The notes: a model not told the origin generated them from the letters alone. Positions 1-8,288 are shown, numbered from the stretch's first letter. The stretch is DNA of 64,000 nt from Phycisphaerales bacterium (GCA_020853975.1 JADYXW010000015.1:1-64000), one strand, 5' to 3'. Translations and numbers: made by a program.

Positions 1-215
1 GAGGCAGCCCAGGCGTCCCACTCCCAGATGTGCCGGTCCGTGCCGCAGATTCCGACCTTGGAGACTCGGACTAGGACATCTCGCGGGCCGGGCACGGGCT
101 TGGTCTGGTCGGGGACGAACTGGAGCTCTGGACCGGCGTGGTGCTTGATGAGGGCGCGCATCGTGTGGCTCGGGGGGACTTTGACTTCCACTGGGGCTTT
201 CTTGAGGGTGGTCAT
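1..215 (-). CDS. tdh: L-threonine 3-dehydrogenase, N-terminal part (cut by window edge)
   Basis: Reading leftward from an ATG at 215 gives 71 codons that run off the window. The segment MRALIKHHAG followed by VGICGTDRHIWEWDAWA matches the N-terminus of zinc-dependent threonine 3-dehydrogenase (E. coli Tdh has AICGTDVHIYNWDEW). The Cys of ICGTD is the catalytic zinc ligand in this medium-chain dehydrogenase family. The enzyme oxidises L-threonine to 2-amino-3-ketobutyrate with NAD. An internal ATG at 161 (MRALIK) is where most family members begin, so the first 18 residues may not be translated. It is divergent from the GspF-type gene. Only the first fifth of the protein is visible, so other medium-chain polyol dehydrogenases remain possible. 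Confidence 0.8.
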   Translation of the reverse strand, partial: MTTLKKAPVEVKVPPSHTMRALIKHHAGPELQFVPDQTKPVPGPRDVLVRVSKVGICGTDRHIWEWDAWAA

Positions 216-332
216 GGTGGGGCAACCTGAGCGGGCCGGGTGCGGTAGGCAGGAGGGGTATTGTGAGGGCGCTGAGACGGGCAATCCATCCCGTCCGCAC
301 GCCGAACGCGACGATGTTCAATCCCGGATTGC

Positions 333-338
333 TACGCT
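333..338 (+). promoter_or_regulatory. Putative -10 hexamer of a leaderless transcript
   Basis: TACGCT lies 7 nt before the GTG at 346. It belongs to the window-wide series of TANNNT hexamers next to start codons and supports GTG 346 as the start of the following gene. No convincing -35 is seen. Confidence 0.45.
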
Positions 339-345
339 TCCTCAC

Positions 346-1545
346 GTGAGCACCGCCCCGACTTCCCAGTTCGTGTACATGGCCGCAACGCCCACGGGCG
401 GGCGCGCGTGGGGGGTGTGTCGGGCGAAGAACGCGCGGCACCTGGCGGAGCAGCTCAGAACCCGCCGGCTGGTACCCCTGCGGACCTGGACGCTGCCGGC
501 GTGGGCCTCCACGCCTGCCGGAAAGGTGCGGCTGAAGGACCAGAACGAACTGCACACGCAGCTCGGGCAGCTCCTGACGCGGGGCGTGCCGCTGGTGGAG
601 GCGCTGGAGGTCTGCTGCACGTCGGTCGCGCCGCGGGCGAGGCCACCGGTGCAGCGGATGCGGGACATGGTGGCGGCGGGGAGCTCGTTCGCCGAGGCGG
701 CGAAGGCGGTGGATATCTTCGACGCCGTCACGATCGCGGTATATCGGGCCGCGGAGCGGACGGGCGATCTGGGCGGGGCCGCGAAGCAGCTCGCGACGAC
801 GACCAGGCGGCAGCTCGCGATCTCCGGGAAGGTCGGGACGCTGCTGATCTATCCGGCGATTGTGCTCTCCATCAGCGTGGTGATCAGCACGGTGATGATC
901 GTGTTCATCGTGCCCCGCATCGGCACGGCGCTGGAGGGAACGGGCATGGATCTGCCCTGGTTCACCCGGGCGCTCATGTCCATCGGCGTGTTCGCGAAGG
1001 AGCAGGCCCTTTGGGTGCTGCTGGGGCTGGGCGCCGTGGTCGTGGGCGCGGTGCTTGGCCGCGCCACGATCGGCGGGGCGTTCTCCGGCCTGTTGAGGCG
1101 GGCGCCGCTGGTGCGCGACGTGGTGCTGGCCCAGGAGTCCGCCCGGTTTTTCACGGTGATGGCGGCGATGACTCGCTCGGGCATCACGATCGCGGACGCG
1201 CTGGGGGTGGCGGCGGGGGCCATCGGGCACCCGGTCCTGCGGGACCAGCTCTTCACGTTGCGAACGAGGCTGGTAGAGGGCGGAGCGCTGCGGCAGCTCA
1301 TCGACAGCGTCTCGGCGCTTCCCATTCCCACGCGCCGCCTGCTGATGGCGGCGGAACGCTCCGGGGACCTCGAAGCCGCGTTCGAGACGCTGGCGGGCGA
1401 CCTTACCGAGGAACTCGACCGGCGGACCTCGCGGATGCTCGCGGCCCTGGAGCCGCTCCTGATCGTGGTGATGTTCCTGGTCATCGGCTCGCTGCTGCTG
1501 GCGATCATGATCCCGCTCCTGAAAGCCTCGTCGCAGGTGATGTGA
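346..1545 (+). CDS. Type II secretion / type IV pilus inner-membrane platform protein, GspF/PilC family
   Basis: 399 residues from a GTG at 346. The N-terminus TSQFVYMAATPTGGRAWG is the usual opening of GspF proteins, and the open frame upstream of it looks non-coding. Two T2SSF repeats are visible, roughly residues 65-190 and 265-390, each with a helical bundle (QLLTRGVPLVEALE; MAAMTRSGITIADALG) and the conserved AAERTGDLG / AAERSGDLE motif. Three membrane segments (around 170-195, 220-245 and 370-393) fit the family. These proteins sit in the inner membrane and link the assembly ATPase to the pseudopilus. No ATPase (GspE/PilB) or pilin gene lies beside it. The stop overlaps the next start by one base. 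Confidence 0.9.
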   Translation: MSTAPTSQFVYMAATPTGGRAWGVCRAKNARHLAEQLRTRRLVPLRTWTLPAWASTPAGKVRLKDQNELHTQLGQLLTRGVPLVEALEVCCTSVAPRARPPVQRMRDMVAAGSSFAEAAKAVDIFDAVTIAVYRAAERTGDLGGAAKQLATTTRRQLAISGKVGTLLIYPAIVLSISVVISTVMIVFIVPRIGTALEGTGMDLPWFTRALMSIGVFAKEQALWVLLGLGAVVVGAVLGRATIGGAFSGLLRRAPLVRDVVLAQESARFFTVMAAMTRSGITIADALGVAAGAIGHPVLRDQLFTLRTRLVEGGALRQLIDSVSALPIPTRRLLMAAERSGDLEAAFETLAGDLTEELDRRTSRMLAALEPLLIVVMFLVIGSLLLAIMIPLLKASSQVM

Positions 1546-2027
1546 TGGAAGAGCAGACCCCGGCATCGCGCGGCGCGTGCGATGGGCCGCCGCCGATCCC
1601 CGGGGTCGCCGGGCAGCACGACGGCTGCCCCGGGTGCGGGTATTCGCTGCGGGGACTGGCCTTTGAAGCCGGACGCGTGCGGTGCCCGGAGTGCGGCAGG
1701 GCGAGCACACCGGCGGAACTGCGGCTGCAGGGTGTGATCACGCCCGCGCTGCCGGGGCTGATGGTCATGGTGCTGCCCGCGTGGGGGCTGGGTCTTCTGG
1801 CGGCGATGACATCGCAGGCTTTGCACCCGAGCACCGGGCCCGCGGCGGTGTTGTTCGGCGCTGCCTTCGCGTGGGGCATGGCGGCGCCGTGGCTGGTGGT
1901 GCGCCACCGCGCGAGCAAGCTCGGGGACGGGTACTTCTACCTTCTGCTCTTCGAGGAAGGGTTCACGGGGCTGGTCGTTGCGCTGCTGGGCGCCTCTTGC
2001 TGCACGTGCGGCCTGTTCAGGTTCTGA
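1545..2027 (+). CDS. Zinc-ribbon membrane protein, hypothetical
   Basis: 160 residues, starting at an ATG that shares one base with the preceding stop (TGATG), so it is probably translationally coupled to the GspF gene. Residues 28-50 form a four-Cys zinc ribbon, CPGCGYSLRG and RCPECG (Cys 28, 31, 47, 50). It is followed by three or four hydrophobic segments (about 68-85, 90-112, 130-155). The same CPxCxYxLRGL...RCPECG arrangement occurs in the protein at 36281-36829, so this is a repeated local family of zinc-ribbon-plus-membrane proteins. Function unknown. Confidence 0.75.
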   Translation: MEEQTPASRGACDGPPPIPGVAGQHDGCPGCGYSLRGLAFEAGRVRCPECGRASTPAELRLQGVITPALPGLMVMVLPAWGLGLLAAMTSQALHPSTGPAAVLFGAAFAWGMAAPWLVVRHRASKLGDGYFYLLLFEEGFTGLVVALLGASCCTCGLFRF

Positions 2028-2083
2028 GCCGGCCTGCCCTGAGGGCCCGCGGCGGGGGCCAACCCGGCGTTCAACCGGCTTCG

Positions 2084-2089
2084 TAGAAT
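2084..2089 (+). promoter_or_regulatory. Putative -10 hexamer of a leaderless transcript
   Basis: TAGAAT ends 5 nt before the GTG at 2095. The same TAGAAT hexamer stands 5 nt before the P-type ATPase start and 6 nt before the fkbM-type gene start. Confidence 0.5.
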
Positions 2090-2094
2090 CAGGC

Positions 2095-2391
2095 GTGCTG
2101 AGGATCACGACCATCACGCCGGAGAGCGGCACAGAGCGGACGGTGCGTGGCCCGTTCGCCTTGCTGATCTGGCTGGCCTGGGCGCTGGTGATCGCGCTTG
2201 GGGTGGTCGTGGCGCTCGTGCTGCTGGTGCCGCTGGCGCTGCTGGCCCTGGTCATCGGCCTCGGGGCGTGGCTGTATGCGAGACTGACGCGGGCCCTGCG
2301 GCGCGAGCACGAGCCCAACGGCGTGCTGGACGGCAGGCGCAACGTTCGGGTAATCGATCCGGACTCGCCTCGGGACGGGGGCGAGGCGTGA
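2095..2391 (+). CDS. Small membrane protein, hypothetical
   Basis: 98 residues from a GTG chosen because TAGAAT stands 5 nt upstream and because sequence before it reads as low-quality shadow coding. A charged N-terminus (LRITTITPESGTERTVRG) leads into one long or two short hydrophobic helices at about 22-60, then a basic stretch (RLTRALRREHEPNG) and an acidic tail. No family recognised. Its stop overlaps the next gene's GTG as GTGA, so the two are probably co-expressed. Confidence 0.65.
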   Translation: MLRITTITPESGTERTVRGPFALLIWLAWALVIALGVVVALVLLVPLALLALVIGLGAWLYARLTRALRREHEPNGVLDGRRNVRVIDPDSPRDGGEA

Positions 2392-2753
2392 GCACGGGCA
2401 CAGAGACGACGACGACGCCGCCGTGGCCCGGCTGGCCCGGGCTTGCGTGGCAGGCCAGCCGATGGGTGCTGGCGGGGTGCGTCCTCGCGGCGGCGCTGCT
2501 GGTGGTGTCCGGGCTCGGCGGCGCTGGTGCGCCAGGGTCGCCTGGCTGGGGGCGAACGGTGGCCTTCTGGGGGGCGGCGTGCCTGCGGATCACCGCGGTG
2601 CTGGCGGTCTTCATGCCCATGGTGGTCGCGGTGCGGCACGGCAGATGGGGGTTCTCCCCTTTCGGCCGCTCGATCGCGCAGCTCACGCTCGCGGGCTGGG
2701 TAGCGGCGTGGGCGGTGTACCTGGCGACGCTGGCGCTGCTCGCGATGGCGTAG
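2388..2753 (+). CDS. Membrane protein, hypothetical
   Basis: 121 residues starting at the GTG that overlaps the previous stop (GTGA). After a Thr/Pro-rich N-terminus there are three hydrophobic segments, about 24-45, 60-82 and 98-120, consistent with an inner-membrane protein. No motif recognised. It ends 4 nt before the converging lptG-type gene, with no terminator visible between them. Confidence 0.6.
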   Translation: MSTGTETTTTPPWPGWPGLAWQASRWVLAGCVLAAALLVVSGLGGAGAPGSPGWGRTVAFWGAACLRITAVLAVFMPMVVAVRHGRWGFSPFGRSIAQLTLAGWVAAWAVYLATLALLAMA

Positions 2754-2757
2754 GGGC

Positions 2758-3894
2758 TCAGGTCTTGACGCCGGAGATCGCGGCGATGGCGATGGGGACG
2801 AGCACCATCACGGGAACCAGCGGGCTGATGGAGGGGGGCAGGCCCGGCAGCGTGATGCTGGCGCCGAGCAGGCCCGCGATGAGCGCACAGATCGCGACGG
2901 GTGCGCAGTAGAGGCTCTGCACGACCATGTTGGCGGGCTCTCGGCGGATGAAGAAGGGCATGCAGATCAGCAGCGTGAGCAGGTTGCAGGCGATGGTCGC
3001 GAACCGCCCTGTCCGGATGCGCTCGAGCTGCTCCACGCGGTGCGCGGGGCTGTGCGGCGCGGCGTGGTAGCGGTCCAGCATGCCGCCGATCTGCATCAGC
3101 GAGAGGTTGCTGCTGTAGCCCTCGTAGCGACGCAGCGTCAGCGCCGTGGGGTCAAGGTCCGTTTCCAGCGTTTCGATGACGCGGATGTCGCGCTGGCCCG
3201 CGGCGGATGATCGCCGGGCTTCGCCCCTGCCATCGACCAGCCGCCACACGCCCTTCTCCCACGTGGCGGAGGTTGCGGTGATGCGCCGGGTCATGAGGCC
3301 CTGCTCGTCGCGCTCCCAGACCCACAGGCCCTCGATGCGGCCCGAGTCTGGGTCGAACGACTTGGCGTAGAAGAGACGGTTGCGGTCGTCCACTCCCAGC
3401 GGGACGCGGGCGGCGCCCATGCTGTGACGGCCGGCGTCGACCTTCTCGCGGGTGAGGAGCGGCGCGAGCTTTGGCAGTGCGATCTCGCTGTCGGCGAACT
3501 GCAGCACGGACATGACGCACGCGACCAGAAGCATGGGGCGGGCGACACGGCGGAGGCTGATGCCGCCCGCAAGGATCGCGACGAACTCACGGTGCCTGAC
3601 GAACTGGGCGGCGGTGAAGCCCATGGCCCCGACCAGCACAAAGCCGAGGAGGTAGTAGAACAGTTGGAACAGCCGGGGCCACCAGAGGTCGAGCACGAGC
3701 GAGACGGCGAGGAGCGTGCGGTGGGCGGCGGTGTCGGGCCACCGCCACTCCTTGACCAGACGTTCGGCGATGTCGCTGAACTCGTCGAAGTTGAGGGAGA
3801 AGTCGATGACGACGACGACAGCGAAGAGCAGCACGAACAGCAGGAAGATGTTCGCGAGGTACTGTCGGGCGATGTAGCGGTCGAGGAGGGTCAT
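2758..3894 (-). CDS. lptG: LptF/LptG-family permease (LptG-like)
   Basis: 378 residues. The start LLDRYIARQYL is the typical N-terminus of LptF/LptG proteins, which form the membrane part of the ABC transporter that extracts lipopolysaccharide from the inner membrane and feeds the periplasmic bridge. Hydrophobic segments are at about 13-31, 62-95 and 118-135, then a soluble domain (about 136-290) expected to be the periplasmic jellyroll, then three C-terminal helices (298-315, 325-345, 355-374): six in all, as in the family. The start overlaps the PAP2 stop (ATGA), and with the second permease at 6262-7935 it completes a pair. Which one is LptF and which LptG is inferred from length and order only. 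Confidence 0.85.
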   Translation of the reverse strand: MTLLDRYIARQYLANIFLLFVLLFAVVVVIDFSLNFDEFSDIAERLVKEWRWPDTAAHRTLLAVSLVLDLWWPRLFQLFYYLLGFVLVGAMGFTAAQFVRHREFVAILAGGISLRRVARPMLLVACVMSVLQFADSEIALPKLAPLLTREKVDAGRHSMGAARVPLGVDDRNRLFYAKSFDPDSGRIEGLWVWERDEQGLMTRRITATSATWEKGVWRLVDGRGEARRSSAAGQRDIRVIETLETDLDPTALTLRRYEGYSSNLSLMQIGGMLDRYHAAPHSPAHRVEQLERIRTGRFATIACNLLTLLICMPFFIRREPANMVVQSLYCAPVAICALIAGLLGASITLPGLPPSISPLVPVMVLVPIAIAAISGVKT

Positions 3895-4550
3895 GCGGAG
3901 CGAGACTCCCGGGCGCCGGGAAACTCCGCGAGCGTGCGCCGGAGGAGTCGAACGACAGCGTATGAGACGAGGGCGGCGGCGAAGCAGTCTGACACGAAGT
4001 GGGCGCCGGCGGCGACGCGCGACCACACGCACCCCATGGCGAGCAGGAACAGGGGCCACCTCCAGGCGGGGACCAGGAGCCCGAGCATGAAAGCCCCGCC
4101 AAAGGCGACGGCGGCGTGGCTGCTGACGGTGCCGAGGCCCAGGCCGGGTGCGCCCCCGCCGGCCCAGTCGAAGCGGAGAAGCCCGTCGTCGCCGGGCCGC
4201 TGGCGCCGGATGAGTGCCTTGGCGATTTCTGCGGCGAGCCCCGAGCACGCGGCGCCGAGGACCACCATCGTGCCCCGGTGCCATGCCGCGAGCCCGCCCC
4301 CGGCGAACCGGATGGTGTGGTCGCGCAGGATGAACAGCCCCCCCACCACGATCCAGAGCGGGAGGTAGCCAACAGCGCGGAGCGCCTGCCACCAGTCCTT
4401 GGAGGAGAGGGTGGACGCGCTGTCGAGCTTCAGCCACATCCAGAGCGGGCGGTCAATCCAGACCGTGAGCGCAAGGGCCGCGAGAAGCGCGAGCGCCCGC
4501 CACAGGATTGAAGCGCGGCGCTGACGGCGTTGGGCGGGAGAGAGGTACAT
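3891..4550 (-). CDS. PAP2-superfamily lipid phosphatase
   Basis: 219 residues with all three acid-phosphatase signatures: KALIRRQRP at 111-119, SSHA at 143-146 and SRVAAGAHFVSD at 177-188, the last holding the catalytic His and Asp. About six membrane helices. The family removes phosphate from membrane lipids such as phosphatidate, undecaprenyl diphosphate or lipid A (LpxE). In motif 2 Ser replaces Pro of the common PSGH form. It lies between an ArnT/PMT-like transferase and an Lpt permease, with a 6-nt gap upstream and a 4-base overlap downstream, so a lipid A or undecaprenyl-phosphate substrate is likely. That substrate is inference from context. Confidence 0.88.
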   Translation of the reverse strand: MYLSPAQRRQRRASILWRALALLAALALTVWIDRPLWMWLKLDSASTLSSKDWWQALRAVGYLPLWIVVGGLFILRDHTIRFAGGGLAAWHRGTMVVLGAACSGLAAEIAKALIRRQRPGDDGLLRFDWAGGGAPGLGLGTVSSHAAVAFGGAFMLGLLVPAWRWPLFLLAMGCVWSRVAAGAHFVSDCFAAALVSYAVVRLLRRTLAEFPGARESRSA

Positions 4551-4556
4551 GGCGAA

Positions 4557-6251
4557 TCAGTCCGGCGTTGGGGCCTCCGGCAGGTCTTTGAGGCCGCCAG
4601 CGGGGAACCCCCTGAACCCGTAGGCAAGGAACGCGGGGCGGTTGCGCTTGCCATCGCCCCGGAGCGTGCCCACGAGGGTCACGCGCTCGAAGACCCGCTG
4701 CCATTCTTCGAGGGTGGAGCCGACGACGACGGCGGGGCGACCCAGGAGTCCCGGGGCGGCACTGGGGTTCGTCGCGGGCCAGTAGTCGTACTGCGTGCGC
4801 CGGCCCTCGCGCATGAGGCTGCTCGAGCAGAGGACTGTTGGCCGGCCCGGAAGGTAGAACGCGAGCTGGCTCGCCCGACCATAGTGCGTGGCCATGATGA
4901 AGGGTTCGGCGCCGGTTTCCTGCTCGAGCGAGGCCCTGAGTTCCTCGACGTGGAGGGCCATGACATCCGCGCCGGTGAAACGGTGGATGGGGATGCGCGG
5001 ACCCAGCACCGGGAGTTTCGCGAGGACGTCGAGGCGTGGGACGACGGTCGCCACGAACAGACCCAGACCCACGGCGGCGTACCAGAGCACCTGCGTCGGG
5101 GTTTCCGGCCGGCGAACGAAGAACCCGGCACGGGGGCGGGGCTCGGGGAGGGCCCGCCAGGCGAGGAGTTGCGCGTGCCACCGGTCGAGGCCGGCCACGA
5201 CGCGGCGGGCCGCGAGGGGCAGCATCGCCACAAACCCCGCGAGGGGCCAGTTGCCCTCGGGCTCTGCGACAAAGCTGACCGCGAGGTAGAAGAGCAGGAT
5301 GGGGAGGGAGAGCGCGATCAGCAGGCGGTAGCCCTGCCACTGCAGGGGCTGATCTCGGCGGGCCTCCCAGGAATCTCTCGCGCCCAAGGCGGCGAGGACC
5401 AGCACGGGGCCAACGAGCGCCATCTGCGTGCCGATCAGGCCGAGGGTCCAGAGCGGGTTGTAGTGCCAACCCTTGCCTTCGCCCTGGGTCACCGGCATGT
5501 CTCCGCCGTGGAGCCCGAGGTGCCCAAGCAGGTGCCGGATGGTGGGCCAGCCCTCGTGCTGATTCCAGATGATGATGGGGGAGACCGCAGCGAGGAACAG
5601 GATGGCGCCGCAGGCGACCCCGAGCATCGCGCGGCCTCGGGCGCCCGTGCGTGCGGAGGCGAACGCGGCGATGAGGATCGGCCCGGGCAGGGCGAGCAGG
5701 ATGGTGTACTTGCAGAGAGCACCGGCGCCGAGCGCGACGCCCATCGCCGCCCAGCCCCAGGGCTTGCGATCGACGATGGCGATCCACGCGGCCCACGACA
5801 CGATTGCCCAGCACGCCAGGTACGGGCCGTCGATGGTCATCGTGAGGCCCAGTGTCTGGAAGGCCGGCGCGAGGAGCCAGCAGGCAAGAGTGATGAAGGG
5901 CGCGCGCGGGTCCTGCACGGCGCGGCGTGCGAGCAGGACAAGAAAGGCGCCCGCGAGCGCGGAGCTGATTGCGGCGGGGAGCCGCACCGCGAACGCGCTG
6001 TCGCCCAGAACGCTCGTGGACGCCCCGATGATCCACGCGACGCCCGGCCCCTTGGTGTAGTAGCTGAGCGCGAGGTGGCGGCTCCACTCCCAGTAGTGCG
6101 CCTCGTCCTCGATCAGCGTGTAGGGGCACCCCCACGCGAGGTATGCCACGCGGGCGAGCGTGGCCAGGGCGAGGAGCACCCACGCGGCGCGTGGCGAGGC
6201 CATCCAGGGGGCCCATCGCGTGGCGCGGTCTTCGGCGGGTGGGGTGGGCAT
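4557..6251 (-). CDS. Membrane glycosyltransferase of the ArnT/PMT type (GT39/GT83-like)
   Basis: 564 residues. The first periplasmic loop carries EDEAHYWEWSRHLALSYY (acidic pair at 49-50) followed by KGPG, the arrangement seen in ArnT-like and dolichol-mannosyl transferases, where the acidic residue is catalytic. About ten hydrophobic helices follow to residue 400, then a soluble C-terminal domain. Such enzymes take a sugar from a polyprenyl-phosphate donor and attach it to lipid A, protein or a glycan on the outer face of the inner membrane. The neighbours (PAP2 phosphatase, both Lpt permeases) suggest that the acceptor is lipid A. The sugar cannot be told from sequence. Confidence 0.85.
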   Translation of the reverse strand: MPTPPAEDRATRWAPWMASPRAAWVLLALATLARVAYLAWGCPYTLIEDEAHYWEWSRHLALSYYTKGPGVAWIIGASTSVLGDSAFAVRLPAAISSALAGAFLVLLARRAVQDPRAPFITLACWLLAPAFQTLGLTMTIDGPYLACWAIVSWAAWIAIVDRKPWGWAAMGVALGAGALCKYTILLALPGPILIAAFASARTGARGRAMLGVACGAILFLAAVSPIIIWNQHEGWPTIRHLLGHLGLHGGDMPVTQGEGKGWHYNPLWTLGLIGTQMALVGPVLVLAALGARDSWEARRDQPLQWQGYRLLIALSLPILLFYLAVSFVAEPEGNWPLAGFVAMLPLAARRVVAGLDRWHAQLLAWRALPEPRPRAGFFVRRPETPTQVLWYAAVGLGLFVATVVPRLDVLAKLPVLGPRIPIHRFTGADVMALHVEELRASLEQETGAEPFIMATHYGRASQLAFYLPGRPTVLCSSSLMREGRRTQYDYWPATNPSAAPGLLGRPAVVVGSTLEEWQRVFERVTLVGTLRGDGKRNRPAFLAYGFRGFPAGGLKDLPEAPTPD

Positions 6252-6261
6252 GGGCGGGCGG

Positions 6262-7935
6262 CTAGTGACGCCGCAGCCTCCAGAACATCCAAAGTGTGTA
6301 GAGCGCCAGCCCCCCGACCCCGGCCCACATGAGCCAGAGCCCGACGGGGCCCTGCTTCACGATCATCTGCTGCCCGCCGGAGATCGTGACGACGCACGCG
6401 AGCGCGGGGAAGAAGGTGAAGAGGTAGACCGCGAGCGGTTGGCGACGGGAGAGGTAGAGGGCGGCGACGGCGCCGGTGAGAATCATCACCAGGCACGAGG
6501 CGGCGAGCGCCATGCGCTCGTGCCGCTTCGAGAGGATGTCGCGCGAGAGTCGCTTCAGGTGGCGGTCCAGCTCCGCCGCAGCCTTGACCACCAGCGGGTC
6601 GGGCTCGGGCCTCTCCAGCCATGGCTTCGCCGCGGCGAGGAGCTGCGTGCTCGACATCGCGCGGTACTCCTCGGTGGGCGAGGCGCTGAAGGTAAGCCCG
6701 GGAACAGAGAGCTCTCCCAGCACGGCCCCGCCCGCGTCGGACGTGCGCACACCCCGCAGCACGAGGCTGAATGCGAGACGCTGTGAAGGCGTCTCGGCGC
6801 GGACGTCGTTGGCGAGCACGGCGGAATCGGCGAGGAGCGTGGTGGGCGTGCGGATCTCGGCCTGGCTCACGCCCGAGGGCCTCACGCGGACCATGCGGAT
6901 CTCCACGGGCTTTCCGGGCGCGGGGGGGAGGAGTTCCCAGCGGTCCTTCCAGACGAGCTGGCCGGTCACGATCTCCACGGGGTGTCCGCGGCTATCGACC
7001 ATGCGGAGGAGGTTGTCCCGCCCGCTCTGGGCGGTCATCAGCTCCATCGTGCGGCGCTCGGCGAGGGTGTAGAGGAGCGTCTGGCGTCGGGACTCGATCC
7101 AGTTCATGCGCTCGGGGTGCTCGTGGAGCACGGACATCTGATCGGAGGTAAGGAACTTCACGTTGTCGCGGAACGCGTTGGGAACGGTCCAGGACAGGTC
7201 GTTGATCTCCGCGGCGGCGACGAGGCCCCGGTCGGGCAGAACGACCGTGACGTTCTCGAGCTTCACGATGAGGCGCGTGACGCCCTGCTCCTCGCTGGGG
7301 CCCTCTCCCTCGACCAGCCATACTTTGGCCCGCTGGGCGGCGACCTCGCGGTTGGGCTCGTTGTTCTCGTGAAGAACCGCGGCGAAGCCGGTGAGGAGCA
7401 GTTGATCGAGCACGCCCGTGCCCGGTGCGGGCGCAACGCGCTGCACCTGGTCGGCATGGAGCATGACGCCCTTGAACGCGACGCCCTCACCCCGTTCGAC
7501 GCGCTGCGCGATGAGTCGCCCGACGTCGGTGGTGACCAGCCTCTGCATGCGTTCGAGGAATCGTGGGATGACCTGCTCGTTGAGGGCCACGAGGCATCCG
7601 GCGCAGGCGAGGGCCAGGCCCAGGGCGGGCGCGAGCAGGCTGCGGTGCGACACGCCGCTCGCGTAGGCGGCGGTCGCCTCCAGGTCCGTCGCCATGCGGT
7701 GATAGACCAGCGTGGAGGCGAACCCGCCCGCGAAGGGCAGGGCGTAGGCCAGCATGGGTGGAATGGCGAGCAGGATGTACTTGACCGCGTCCGCCGCGTC
7801 GAGCACGCCATCGGAGATCGGCTTGACCGCTCCGGCAAAGGCGATGACCGTGACCAGCACCCCGGCGGTGAGCGAGACCAGACGGAGCAGGTCCATCAGG
7901 TACAGGCGCCAGAGAGTCCTGGGGGGTCGGAGCAT
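6262..7935 (-). CDS. lptF: LptF/LptG-family permease with enlarged periplasmic domain (LptF-like)
   Basis: 557 residues, opening with RTLWRLYLMDLLRLVSLT and three N-terminal membrane helices to about residue 120, a very long soluble region (about 125-475) and three C-terminal helices (about 480-550). E. coli LptF and LptG are about 360 residues, so the periplasmic part here is roughly 200 residues longer than usual and may hold a second beta-jellyroll or a binding insert. First gene of the lptF-transferase-phosphatase-lptG unit, 10 nt upstream of the transferase. TACGAT stands 8 nt before the ATG, suggesting transcription starts at or near the start codon. Confidence 0.85.
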   Translation of the reverse strand: MLRPPRTLWRLYLMDLLRLVSLTAGVLVTVIAFAGAVKPISDGVLDAADAVKYILLAIPPMLAYALPFAGGFASTLVYHRMATDLEATAAYASGVSHRSLLAPALGLALACAGCLVALNEQVIPRFLERMQRLVTTDVGRLIAQRVERGEGVAFKGVMLHADQVQRVAPAPGTGVLDQLLLTGFAAVLHENNEPNREVAAQRAKVWLVEGEGPSEEQGVTRLIVKLENVTVVLPDRGLVAAAEINDLSWTVPNAFRDNVKFLTSDQMSVLHEHPERMNWIESRRQTLLYTLAERRTMELMTAQSGRDNLLRMVDSRGHPVEIVTGQLVWKDRWELLPPAPGKPVEIRMVRVRPSGVSQAEIRTPTTLLADSAVLANDVRAETPSQRLAFSLVLRGVRTSDAGGAVLGELSVPGLTFSASPTEEYRAMSSTQLLAAAKPWLERPEPDPLVVKAAAELDRHLKRLSRDILSKRHERMALAASCLVMILTGAVAALYLSRRQPLAVYLFTFFPALACVVTISGGQQMIVKQGPVGLWLMWAGVGGLALYTLWMFWRLRRH

Positions 7936-7943
7936 CAGCGGCC

Positions 7944-7949
7944 ATCGTA
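7944..7949 (-). promoter_or_regulatory. Putative -10 hexamer upstream of lptF unit
   Basis: On the minus strand TACGAT ends 8 nt before the ATG at 7935, the same geometry as the other start-adjacent TANNNT hexamers in the window. Confidence 0.4.
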
Positions 7950-7971
7950 CGGGCGGCGGGGGCTCGCCGGG

Positions 7972-8271
7972 TCAGTCGTTGCCGCCCAGGGTCTTTGGGC
8001 CGGCCTTGCCCGCGACCCTCTCCATGTATCCCTTGCCCTTGCGCTCGTACTTGGTGAAGCCCATGCGCTCGAGGTTCTTGTTGGAGAGGGCGCCCTTGCC
8101 CTTCATGTCCGACCACTTGCCCGCGATGCTGGGTGCGACGATGGCGCGTCGGCAGGGGCGGCCCTTGGAGTCGCTGGTCAGGGGCGGCTCCTTCATGAGC
8201 TGCACCACCTCGAACCGCTCTCCGGTTGGGTTCCCCTTCTTGTCCAGGATCTCGTACTCGTACGTCGGCAT
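7972..8271 (-). CDS. FmdB-like small protein without the zinc ribbon
   Basis: 99 residues. The N-terminus MPTYEYEIL is the hallmark of FmdB/CxxC regulatory-type small proteins (MPTYEYEC), but the expected pairs of Cys are absent: only one Cys (in GRPCRRAI) remains. Instead there is a basic middle and C-terminal half with many Lys/Gly (GKWSDMKGKGALSNKN; YERKGKGYMER). A Shine-Dalgarno GAGGA lies upstream of the ATG. It is the third gene of a run starting with the response regulator. Function unknown; RNA or ribosome association would fit the basic composition but is only a guess. Confidence 0.65.
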   Translation of the reverse strand: MPTYEYEILDKKGNPTGERFEVVQLMKEPPLTSDSKGRPCRRAIVAPSIAGKWSDMKGKGALSNKNLERMGFTKYERKGKGYMERVAGKAGPKTLGGND

Positions 8272-8288
8272 GCGATCCTCGCGCGGGC

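Noticed and set aside
28..345. N-terminal extension of the GspF-type gene to 28
   Set aside because: It overlaps the tdh N-terminus on the other strand and lacks GspF similarity; the TACGCT-GTG signal at 333-348 gives a better start.
3424..6332. Very long plus-strand open frames opposite the lptG/GT39 block
   Set aside because: Antisense shadows of high-GC genes: composition rich in Arg/Gly/Pro/Asp without hydrophobic cores, while the minus frames match known families.
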